5,984 nt of DNA from Nonlabens sp. (GCA_023301395.1 JALZUY010000269.1:1-5984); one strand, 5' to 3'; shown: positions 1 through 5,984, counted from the first letter of the stretch. The notes: generated from the letters alone by a model not told the origin. Numbers and translations are program-made.

Positions 1-1505
1 CGATCTCCTTTTTCATTTAAATAGGCTCTTTCAAAAGCAAGATTGTTATCATAGGTCTTTTTAATAGCTTCATATTCTAAACCATCGTTACCTAATTTAA
101 AAATATAAGCTTGAGTTTTAATGTTTTCAAGTTGTCTGTTAAAGCCTTTCTTATCTCTATACTTCTGACTTTCCTTATCTAAAAAATTTGCTATAAATAA
201 ATGATTATCAATTTTCTTAAACTCACCGATATTTAACAATACAATTAATTCTTCATCTTTATTCACAAAGTCAAAAAAACCAGAATCAAACCTTGAACCT
301 GCGCCTTTTACTCTTTGAGTTAAAGAAACTTTCATTCGCCTATCGATTAAATAAAAATCTGGTAAATCATTTTTAATTTGACCTATGATCATGTCACCAA
401 AACCCTCATGAACCATTCCTTCATGAAAATGGCCTTTATGATAAACCCCATAATCTCTATAAAAAAGCACAAACTTTGCATTTCCTTCGTCGTCAACTAA
501 AAATTTACTAATACCATTTATATTGTTATTTTCAAAATTAATAGGATACTCATCAGATCTATAAATATCTTTAGAATTAAAAGGAATTTTAACCAGCTGT
601 ATAAAGCTTTTTTGATTTATCTTTTCTGGTTTGGGATACTCGCTTGTTAGAGAAAGTGCATACAGAGTATCGTTTTTAGCGGTAAACATGGTGTTCCATA
701 CTGTTCGATTTTTACTTCCTAAATAAATCATGTCAGACGCTTCTTCTGAATTAGCTGGAATAAAATAAAAGGTGTTCTCTCCTGGAATATCTTTTTTCTT
801 TTTTCTTTTCTTTCTAGTGTTCTCATTTTCATCATCGTTAGCTTTTATCTTGGATGATAAAGATTCCATTATTATTGTTGCATCATCCAATATTATAGGT
901 CTTCTAGATCTTTCTTGAGTTAAAAATCTATTCATTCCCATTTGTTCTTGACTTGCCTTACTTGTAATAATTTTACTTTCTACAAGGTTCCAATCCAAAT
1001 CTGCAATTATAAATTTCCTTTTATCAGAATTACTTTTTTCAGCTTTACCTACTCTTATAGCTTTTGCAAAAAATTTAGAATTTGGTGATGAAAAAGTATA
1101 AGAATGTGTTTTGTTACCAAAATTGTATTTTTTATATTTTGGAATTTCAAATTTTTTATCATTAAAATCGCAAACTACAAATTCATCGTTTATATCTACA
1201 AAAGCTTGTAGTTTATCTTTCTTTACACGTATAGCATCAATAGGGTTTCTATTTCGATCTGTTTTCAGTGATTCATTGGAAAGTAATTTCATGTATTTAT
1301 CAAACTTCAGCATATGTCTCACTCCTCCTTCAAAGTTGTTCATCAATACTATAGTATTTCCTTGATCGTCTTCTGTACCATAAGCTATTTGATTTGTTGA
1401 TTTTTTAACTTCAACAGGTTTGCTCACAATCAACTCTGGAGCGATTTGTGAAAATGCCATCATAGAGCATAAAGACATGGTTAAAAGTGTAATTGTTTTT
1501 TTCAT
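1..1505 (-). CDS. Exported protein of unknown function, 3' end outside window
   Basis: An uninterrupted reading frame of 501 codons runs from an ATG at 1505-1503 leftward off the window, so the C-terminus is missing. It begins with a typical Sec signal peptide (Lys-Lys, a hydrophobic stretch at residues 5-18, then FSQ at 18-20), so the protein should reach the periplasm, outer membrane or outside. I recognise no domain. The visible mature part is hydrophilic and rich in Asn, Lys and Asp, with many short strand-like stretches (for example FIIADLDWNLV near 165-175 and KFVLFYRDYG near 344-353); this would suit a beta-rich or propeller-like fold, but that is only an impression. Two local oddities are a polybasic run RKKRKKKK at 231-238 and a His-rich stretch with His at 356, 359, 361 and 366. 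The start lies 2 bp after the stop of the beta-barrel gene, so the two are probably co-transcribed and translationally coupled. Reading frame and export are secure; function is unknown. Confidence 0.88.
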   Translation of the reverse strand, partial: MKKTITLLTMSLCSMMAFSQIAPELIVSKPVEVKKSTNQIAYGTEDDQGNTIVLMNNFEGGVRHMLKFDKYMKLLSNESLKTDRNRNPIDAIRVKKDKLQAFVDINDEFVVCDFNDKKFEIPKYKKYNFGNKTHSYTFSSPNSKFFAKAIRVGKAEKSNSDKRKFIIADLDWNLVESKIITSKASQEQMGMNRFLTQERSRRPIILDDATIIMESLSSKIKANDDENENTRKKRKKKKDIPGENTFYFIPANSEEASDMIYLGSKNRTVWNTMFTAKNDTLYALSLTSEYPKPEKINQKSFIQLVKIPFNSKDIYRSDEYPINFENNNINGISKFLVDDEGNAKFVLFYRDYGVYHKGHFHEGMVHEGFGDMIIGQIKNDLPDFYLIDRRMKVSLTQRVKGAGSRFDSGFFDFVNKDEELIVLLNIGEFKKIDNHLFIANFLDKESQKYRDKKGFNRQLENIKTQAYIFKLGNDGLEYEAIKKTYDNNLAFERAYLNEKGD

Positions 1506-1507
1506 TT

Positions 1508-1984
1508 TTAGAAAGGTTTAAATGAGATGCCTACTTCTATGCTATTGAGGTTAGCGTCGTTAAAAAAAAGTTTGCGATAGCCTACAAACACGTTTGTACT
1601 ATTAAATGAATATCCTATAGTGGGATTTGCAAATCCTGCAATTGTATAAAATCCTTCTGGTCCATTATAACTTATGCCTCCATTCACTTGTGCAAAGACA
1701 AATTCGAGAAAGTAATATTTATAAGAAGCTCCAAAATCTGCAAGTGGCAGGTTTGCTCCACCAGGCTCTTCTGTCTCTAAAATTATATAATTAAAACCTG
1801 CATAACCACCTAAGTAACTATCCTCTGTAAGTTCCCACATAGGATTTATAAAAATTCCAAAATTATATTGTGCCACATCAGTATCTAATGGATAGCCAAT
1901 ATTTAAACCTATGGAGGTTTCATTTTCTTGCCCATAACAAAAGGCGCTTAGAAATAATAGTCCTATTAATGTATGTTTTTTCAT
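1508..1984 (-). CDS. Small outer-membrane beta-barrel-like protein
   Basis: This encodes a 158-aa protein with an N-terminal signal peptide (MKKH, hydrophobic core at about 6-15, probable cleavage near YGQ at 17-19). A Cys at 16 is preceded by Phe, which does not fit a lipobox, so a lipoprotein is unlikely. The mature part of about 139 residues alternates polar and hydrophobic/aromatic residues in amphipathic strands (for example 23-31, 40-48, 58-69, 83-92, 94-105, 112-119, 121-127, 131-138 and 148-156) separated by Gly/Asn/Pro turns. It ends in Phe, as outer-membrane barrels recognised by the BAM machinery usually do. An eight-stranded barrel is therefore likely, located in the outer membrane; ligand and role are unknown. 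It is the first gene of a two-gene minus-strand unit with the exported protein that starts 2 bp downstream. The ATG at 1984-1982 is chosen because it directly precedes the signal peptide. Confidence 0.85.
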   Translation of the reverse strand: MKKHTLIGLLFLSAFCYGQENETSIGLNIGYPLDTDVAQYNFGIFINPMWELTEDSYLGGYAGFNYIILETEEPGGANLPLADFGASYKYYFLEFVFAQVNGGISYNGPEGFYTIAGFANPTIGYSFNSTNVFVGYRKLFFNDANLNSIEVGISFKPF

Positions 1985-2013
1985 TGATTAATTTTTTGCA
2001 AAAGTTAAGCCAG

Positions 2014-2056
2014 AAGTTTTAAAGTTTTAAAGTTTTAAAGTTTTAAAGTTTTAAAG
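2014..2056. repeat. Octamer tandem repeat (GTTTTAAA, five copies)
   Basis: Five perfect consecutive copies of GTTTTAAA occupy 2016-2055, and the match extends two bases left (AA) and one base right (G), giving 43 bp with no mismatch. The tract ends 29 bp before the start codon of the beta-barrel gene, so it sits in its promoter or 5' untranslated region. Simple repeats of this kind can change copy number by slipped-strand mispairing. Because the unit is 8 bp and outside the coding region, a change would alter spacing or leader length rather than reading frame. Whether it does so here is not known. Confidence 0.95.
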
Positions 2057-2069
2057 AAAAAACATTACA

Positions 2070-2097
2070 CAAACCATATAGATATAGTTTTAAACAA
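2070..2097 (-). promoter_or_regulatory. Possible Bacteroidota-type promoter of the barrel gene
   Basis: Read on the minus strand, this stretch has TTG at 2097-2095, then 16 bases, then TATGGTTTG at 2078-2070. It resembles the flavobacterial sigma-A consensus (TTG, about 17-23 bp, TAnnTTTG), but with three bases instead of two between TA and TTTG. If it is used, transcription would start near 2065 and the octamer repeat would lie in the 5' untranslated leader of the barrel gene. A second near-match, TAACTTTTG at 2007-1999, has the same one-base irregularity, lies closer to the start codon and lacks a suitable TTG upstream. This is a weak motif call. Confidence 0.25.
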
Positions 2098-2152
2098 CTT
2101 TTAATCAATAAGTTATAAGAGTAAAAAAAATATAGTTTTAAAACCTTGTAAA

Positions 2153-2445
2153 TAGAATAATACCGCATTTCAAGAACATCAATACTCTTGTTGAACAAGT
2201 TAGCGAGATCTGAGGTGGTCACTGAGCTTGACGAAGTGTTCTCGAAGACTGGATATAGAATAACGCAATACTAGTATAAAAACGTGAGCGAGGTCTGAGG
2301 TGGTCACTGAGCTTTTGAAAGTGTTCTCGAAGACCGTACGTAAAAATAGAAATAACGCATTTCGAGTACCTCAATGCTCGGATAGAGCACCAAGACTGGA
2401 TATTAGGTGGTCAATGAGCTTTTGAAAGTGCTCTCAAAGACAGAG
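2153..2445. repeat. Three diverged tandem copies of a REP-like intergenic element
   Basis: Three related units follow each other: about 2153-2255, 2256-2340 and 2347-2445. Each opens with a TAGAATAACGCA-like segment and ends with a GGTGGTCACTGAGC…GAAGTGTTCTCGAAGAC-like segment. Exact matches support this: 21 bp are shared between 2209-2229 and 2294-2314, 16 bp between 2234-2249 and 2319-2334, 16 bp between 2308-2323 and 2415-2430, and 12 bp between 2245-2256 and 2392-2403. The core contains short inverted arms (CACT…AGTG) that could form small hairpins, and it resembles the GAGCTTGTCGAAG-type repeats that I recall from many bacterial intergenic regions. The last unit begins 6 bp past the stop of the antiporter gene, so its weak hairpin could act at that transcript's 3' end, but there is no clear U-tract. 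No reading frame of note occurs here. Between this array and the octamer tract (2057-2152) I see only AT-rich sequence and the weak promoter-like motif. Confidence 0.85.
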
Positions 2446-2451
2446 TTTAGT

Positions 2452-4296
2452 TTACTCCATCACTACATCACCAGTGGCTTGTACCACAATCTTTTTACCT
2501 AGATAAACCAGCATACAGCCTTTTTCTACTTCCATGTTAAGAGACATAGATGGAATGATATTTATATCACTATCAGTTCTTATAAATAGTGGTATGATGT
2601 TCTCGTCTGTTTTTGTGATTTCAATAAGACCTTCATAATGTTCTTGAGACTTTATAGTAATTTCATGAATCTCTCCATAGTATCGAGCCACTTCCATCAT
2701 GTTTACATAATCGTCTGTTGATGAAAAGAGACATCTCATAGAGTTTTCATTAGGATTACTAACCTCTGTAGAGTGAAGTAATCTATAAGCACCATTTTCT
2801 CCAAAACGTGGACCAAAACGCTCCAGCGCATAATCGTTAATTTGTGAATTACCGGTAAGTGCCATCAAGAAACCTATGTTATTGAATTCAATATCATCAG
2901 TAATGGCATCGCTATAAATATCGGCAGCAACGGCTTCTAGGCCTTGTTCTTTTGCGATTTTTATATTGCTTGAGTTGGTATCTACTAAGACCACACTACG
3001 TCCATGGTTTTTCAAATAACTTGCAATAAGCCTTGAGAATTTAGAAGCACCTACAATCATTATTCCGTCAGACTGTTTTAAGAACACGCCTACTATTTTT
3101 GCAAACAAGCGTGCTGTTGTAGCATTTAATAATACCGTTCCTAGCACAATCATAAATACAAGTGGTGTAATGTACTCTGCTCCTTCTATGCCTTGTGCTA
3201 CTAACTTAGACCCAAAAAGAGATGCAATACCAGCCGCTACAATACCACGTGGTCCTACCCAAGAGATAAATAGTTTCTCATTCAATTTTAAACCACTATT
3301 TATAGAACTAGCAAAAACACCTAACGGTCTTATAATAAATGCCATAATCGCAAATATGACAGCAGTTTCCCATCTATAAATCAAGTAAAGATCTTCCATA
3401 TTAATATTTGCTGCCAGCAATATGAATAATATAGAAATCAACAACACACTTAAAGATTCTTTAAAATAAAGCAATTCTTTAAGGTTAGGTAAATTGATAT
3501 TACCCAGCACCATTCCCATAACAACTACAGCTAGCAAACCAGACTCGTGTGCAAATGAATCACTTAATACAAAAACTCCTAACACAGCAGCAAGAGTAAA
3601 TACATTCAATAAATAATGGGGTATTAATTTTTTCTTTATTGAAAAAGCAAGTGCATGTGCAAATGAGAACCCAAACGTAAATCCAAATAAAACAATTTTA
3701 CCAAACTCTTCTAGCGCTACCAGTGTAAATTCTCCACCAGCATTTGCGCTTATAAATTCAAATACTAAAACGGCAAAAAGTGCTCCTATAGGATCAATGA
3801 GAATTCCTTCCCATTTTAATATGGAACTCACATCTTTTTTAAGAGGTATGTTCCTTAAAATAGGCGTTATTACAGTAGGTCCAGTTACAATAATAAGTGC
3901 TGAGAAAAGTAAAGAGATCTTCCATGAAAGACCAAATATGTAATGCGCAGCAACTCCACCACCTATAAAAGTGATTATTACTGCTACTGATATCAATTTA
4001 CCAATCACAGGACCTGTGTTTAATATCTCTTCTTTTTTTAAGGTCAATCCACCTTCAAATAAAATGATACTTATAGCGAGTGATACAAAATAAAACAGGC
4101 TATCTCCAGGAAACAATCCTTTCTCACCGTTCCACATAGGTTCAATTAATTTTGCAGCATCTTCTGTGTATAATGTTGCAAGCGGTCCTACTATTAATCC
4201 TATAATAATCAATGGTAAAATAGCAGGTATTTTAAATCGCCATGCCATCCATTGTGCAAGTATTCCGAGTATTATTATTCCAGCTAATTCCAGCAT
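2452..4296 (-). CDS. CPA1/NhaP-like cation:proton antiporter with C-terminal TrkA/RCK-type domain
   Basis: The 614-aa protein is an inner-membrane antiporter expected to exchange Na+ (or K+) for H+. Residues 1 to about 405 form roughly 12-13 hydrophobic segments. CPA1-type landmarks are visible: LFEGGL at 79-84, TGPTVI at 138-143, EGILIDPIGA at 163-172 (the ion-binding region, with Asp168 where the family has its essential Asp, but Ile167 where many members have Asn), and GPRGIVAA at 348-355. After a short linker, residues 411 to about 500 look like a TrkA-N/RCK Rossmann fold: strand GIMIVGAS, then Asp439 at the end of the second strand, where NAD-binding folds place a ribose-contacting acid. 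A TrkA-C-like tail (about 545-602) follows. The glycine motif is degenerate (GASKFS), so the ligand cannot be inferred. The fusion suggests that ion exchange is gated by a cytoplasmic ligand. It is transcribed divergently from the UspA-like/SulP gene pair. The ATG at 4296 is preceded by an A-rich leader without a Shine-Dalgarno sequence. Family assignment is firm; the transported ion is inferred. Confidence 0.92.
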   Translation of the reverse strand: MLELAGIIILGILAQWMAWRFKIPAILPLIIIGLIVGPLATLYTEDAAKLIEPMWNGEKGLFPGDSLFYFVSLAISIILFEGGLTLKKEEILNTGPVIGKLISVAVIITFIGGGVAAHYIFGLSWKISLLFSALIIVTGPTVITPILRNIPLKKDVSSILKWEGILIDPIGALFAVLVFEFISANAGGEFTLVALEEFGKIVLFGFTFGFSFAHALAFSIKKKLIPHYLLNVFTLAAVLGVFVLSDSFAHESGLLAVVVMGMVLGNINLPNLKELLYFKESLSVLLISILFILLAANINMEDLYLIYRWETAVIFAIMAFIIRPLGVFASSINSGLKLNEKLFISWVGPRGIVAAGIASLFGSKLVAQGIEGAEYITPLVFMIVLGTVLLNATTARLFAKIVGVFLKQSDGIMIVGASKFSRLIASYLKNHGRSVVLVDTNSSNIKIAKEQGLEAVAADIYSDAITDDIEFNNIGFLMALTGNSQINDYALERFGPRFGENGAYRLLHSTEVSNPNENSMRCLFSSTDDYVNMMEVARYYGEIHEITIKSQEHYEGLIEITKTDENIIPLFIRTDSDINIIPSMSLNMEVEKGCMLVYLGKKIVVQATGDVVME

Positions 4297-4347
4297 TTTG
4301 TTTATTTTGGTTGAAAATTACGACCTTTTCTATAATGATGTTGTAGT

Positions 4348-4369
4348 TTACGCTTTCGCGAAAGCGTAA
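4348..4369. promoter_or_regulatory. Perfect 22-bp palindrome in the divergent intergenic region
   Basis: The sequence is a perfect inverted repeat of 11 bp per arm with no spacer (core CGCTTTCGCGAAAGCG, extended by TTA and TAA on the two sides). It lies 51 bp upstream of the antiporter start and 44 bp upstream of the UspA-like start, so it is nearly central in the 117-bp divergent region 4297-4413. Its GC-rich core stands out against the AT-rich surroundings. It could be an operator for a dimeric regulator serving both directions. Alternatively it may belong to an abundant family of CTTTCGCGAAAG palindromes that I recall, without being able to check, from flavobacterial genomes. With no spacer and no adjacent U-tract it is not a normal terminator. 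The rest of the region has only weak promoter-like matches (TAATTTTC at 4320-4313 on minus, TACATTTA at 4396-4403 on plus). Confidence 0.8.
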
Positions 4370-4413
4370 TTAAACAAGAATTAACAGTATTTACATACAT
4401 TTAAAGTCAACGA

Positions 4414-5262
4414 TTGAATTCCCAACCCTTCAAAAATATCGCCATAGGTGTGGCATTTTCTCCTAATCTCAAAGCAAACGTAAACGAAGCTGCAAGGCTA
4501 ACTTGTATGTTTGGAGGGAAATTATCCCTTATACATGTGGGAGAAAAAAGTGATGAAAAAATTAAAATTATAGATGAGTACATAGGAAACTGTGGGCAGT
4601 CACAGTTATCCTATGAAATAATTTTTAATGAAGGTGAACCCGTTGAGGTAATTCTAGGAATAGTTAAAAAGTCCAATATAGACTTACTACTTCTAGGAGC
4701 TCTAAAACAAGAGAATTTTGTAAACTTTTATTTAGGTTCCATTGCCCGCAAACTTACAAGACAAGCCACCTGTTCTGTTCTTATGATGACTAATCCTAGC
4801 GTCACTGGAAAACCGTGCAAACACATGGTGGTTAATGGTTTAAAAGATGAACATACGGAGCGTACTATAGAAACCGCATTTTTTGTGGCTCATAGTTTAG
4901 GTAGTAATCAATTAACTATAGTGGAAGAGATTGAGCAACAAAAAATCTCTATTAAAATCGATGATGACCAGAGTTTGCGCAAAGCAAACTTGTTAAAAGA
5001 AAAACTTAAAAGAGAAGAAGAATCACGAGTAAATGAAATCCTGAGTCATATTCCCGAAGAACAAAAAACAGGAATTAGTATCGACACACAACCTATTTTT
5101 GGCCAGCGTGGCTACTCCATAGGTCATTATGCACAGATCGTGCGTGCAGATTTATTAGTTATGAACGCTCCTAAAAAATCAAGTTTCTTAGATCGATTTT
5201 TTCCTCATGATATAGAGCACATTTTAAATGAGTTACCTACTGATGTACTAATAGTAAGATAA
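4414..5262 (+). CDS. Universal stress protein with tandem UspA domains
   Basis: The 282-aa cytoplasmic protein consists of two UspA-like alpha/beta domains. Domain 1 (about 6-126) has the first strand KNIAIGVAFSP, the strand LSLIHVGE at 37-44, and the C-terminal block LLLLGALK…LGSIARKLTRQATCSVLMM. Its spacing matches the ATP-binding signature G-2x-G-9x-G-S (Gly95, Gly108, Ser109), but the second Gly is Lys98. Domain 2 (about 135-282) ends with DLLVMNAPK…DIEHILNELPTDVLIVR; there the signature is lost (Asn251, Lys254, Pro264-His265), so only domain 1 may bind nucleotide. An acidic/basic helix near 185-212 lies within domain 2. The start is inferred as TTG at 4414: an in-frame stop lies just upstream at 4402-4404, and the next ATG (codon 32) would delete the first strand and helix. 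The stop overlaps the SulP start by one base (TAATG), so the two are very likely translationally coupled and the protein may modulate that transporter. Family is firm; role is inferred. Confidence 0.9.
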   Translation: MNSQPFKNIAIGVAFSPNLKANVNEAARLTCMFGGKLSLIHVGEKSDEKIKIIDEYIGNCGQSQLSYEIIFNEGEPVEVILGIVKKSNIDLLLLGALKQENFVNFYLGSIARKLTRQATCSVLMMTNPSVTGKPCKHMVVNGLKDEHTERTIETAFFVAHSLGSNQLTIVEEIEQQKISIKIDDDQSLRKANLLKEKLKREEESRVNEILSHIPEEQKTGISIDTQPIFGQRGYSIGHYAQIVRADLLVMNAPKKSSFLDRFFPHDIEHILNELPTDVLIVR

Positions 5263-5984
5263 TGCAGAAAAAAACAGACATCAAAGGATTTTTTAAATCA
5301 TTGCCTAAAAATATTTTTAGTGGTTTTGTAGTAAGCCTTATTGCCTTACCTCTAGGTCTAGGACTGGCCATGGCTAGTGATGCACCACCTATAGCTGGTG
5401 TAATTGCTGCTGTAGTAGGTGGAGTTTTAGTTTCTATTTTAGGCGGTAGTAATGTAACAATATCAGGACCTGGAAACGGTTTAGTAGGTGTTATTCTAGT
5501 AGCCGTTGCAACACTAGGACTTAATGGAACTTATGCAGCGATTATATGCTCTGGAGCTTTATTAATGATTCTAGGTTTTCTAAGAATGGGTAAACTAGCA
5601 GATTTCTTTCCGTCTAGTGCTATTCAAGGTATGCTAGCTGCCATAGGTCTTATCATTTTAGGAAAGCAATTTCATATCATGATGGGTAATGAATTAAAAT
5701 TAGATGGTAGTGTTGACTACCTCATTACGATTCCATCTACAATCATAGGAGCTTTTTCTTATGAAAACTCAGGTTTTACCTATGCGGCTATTGCAGGAAT
5801 ATTAGCACTGGCTATTATGGTGTTTTATCCCAAAATAAGAAATAAATACTTTCATTTAGTACCAGCACCTATGTGGATCGTATTGATTTCTATAGGTGTG
5901 AGCTATTTCTATGAATTGGTTTTACAACAACCTCATCCTGTAGATCCAGCTTATATGATCTCTGGTATTCCATCAGCATCAGAA
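5262..5984 (+). CDS. SulP/SLC26-family inorganic anion transporter, 3' end outside window
   Basis: The frame opens with ATG at 5262 and stays open for 241 codons to the right edge, so about half or more of a normal SulP protein (usually 500-750 residues) is missing, including any STAS or carbonic anhydrase domain. It is an inner-membrane transporter for an anion such as sulfate or bicarbonate. Family landmarks are visible: first membrane segment SGFVVSLIALPLGLGLAMA at 20-38 with the conserved Pro30, APPIAGV at 41-47 leading into segment 2, LGGSNVTISGPGNGL at 60-74 (the substrate-pocket loop), FFPSSAIQGMLAAIGLII at 115-132, and LVPAPMWIV at 199-207. It overlaps the UspA-like gene by one base and is opposite a cation:proton antiporter. 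That context fits a Na+-dependent bicarbonate carrier of the BicA kind, but the substrate cannot be read from this part of the sequence. Family call is firm. Confidence 0.92.
   Translation, partial: MQKKTDIKGFFKSLPKNIFSGFVVSLIALPLGLGLAMASDAPPIAGVIAAVVGGVLVSILGGSNVTISGPGNGLVGVILVAVATLGLNGTYAAIICSGALLMILGFLRMGKLADFFPSSAIQGMLAAIGLIILGKQFHIMMGNELKLDGSVDYLITIPSTIIGAFSYENSGFTYAAIAGILALAIMVFYPKIRNKYFHLVPAPMWIVLISIGVSYFYELVLQQPHPVDPAYMISGIPSASE

Noticed and set aside
1111..1365. Open frame of 84 codons on the plus strand
   Set aside because: It lies wholly antisense inside the long exported-protein gene, and its Ser/Phe-rich translation reflects the A-rich opposite strand; no domain or start context supports it.
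2420..2441. Hairpin after the antiporter gene as a terminator
   Set aside because: On the minus strand a CTTTGA/TCAAAAG stem with a bulge can be drawn, but it is weak, has no U-tract, and is better explained as part of the repeat unit.
2153..2445. Repeat units as a CRISPR array
   Set aside because: The units are 85-105 bp long, diverged, and not separated by unique spacers of uniform length; no cas gene is present.
3170..3379. Open frame of 69 codons on the plus strand
   Set aside because: It is antisense to the membrane domain of the antiporter, whose conserved GPRGIVAA motif lies on the other strand here; it is a shadow.
4166..4369. Open frame of 67 codons on the plus strand reaching into the palindrome
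   Set aside because: Most of it is antisense to the antiporter N-terminus, and its last codons are made from the palindrome itself; no family resemblance.
4348..4369. Palindrome as a rho-independent terminator
   Set aside because: It lies between two divergent starts, where no transcript should end, has no loop spacer, and is not followed by a U-tract in either direction.
1..5984. Defence island, prophage or insertion sequence
   Set aside because: No nuclease, helicase, toxin-antitoxin, integrase or transposase gene is visible on either strand; the complete and partial genes are envelope and ion-transport genes.

Overview
The window is AT-rich and reads as a member of the Bacteroidota, most likely a marine-type flavobacterium. 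The basis is indirect: two exported proteins have short signal peptides ending in a Gln just after the cleavage region (…FSQ, …YGQ), start codons lack purine-rich Shine-Dalgarno sequences and are instead preceded by A/T-rich leaders, and the gene families are typical of Flavobacteriaceae. No RNA gene, CRISPR array, transposase or phage gene is visible.

Left part (1-1984, minus strand): a two-gene unit for the cell envelope. The upstream gene (1508-1984) encodes a small exported protein that looks like an outer-membrane beta-barrel. Two bases after its stop begins a large exported protein of unknown function (start at 1505), which runs off the left edge of the window. 

Middle (1985-2451): a 467-bp non-coding stretch unusually rich in repeats. 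It holds five perfect copies of an 8-bp repeat about 30 bp upstream of the barrel gene, and three diverged tandem units of a roughly 85-105-bp REP-like element next to the end of the antiporter gene.

Right part (2452-5984): an ion-transport locus with divergent genes. On the minus strand is a 614-aa CPA1/NhaP-like cation:proton antiporter with a C-terminal TrkA/RCK-type regulatory region. On the plus strand is a tandem-domain universal stress protein (probable TTG start), overlapping by one base (TAATG) with a SulP/SLC26-family anion transporter that runs off the right edge. The 117-bp divergent intergenic region contains a perfect 22-bp palindrome with core CGCTTTCGCGAAAGCG. A plausible working model, which is inference, is that the SulP protein takes up an anion such as bicarbonate with Na+, the antiporter exports Na+, and the UspA-like protein senses nucleotide or energy state. 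No clearly new biological system is visible. The palindrome, the repeat array and the octamer tract are the parts most worth a second look.
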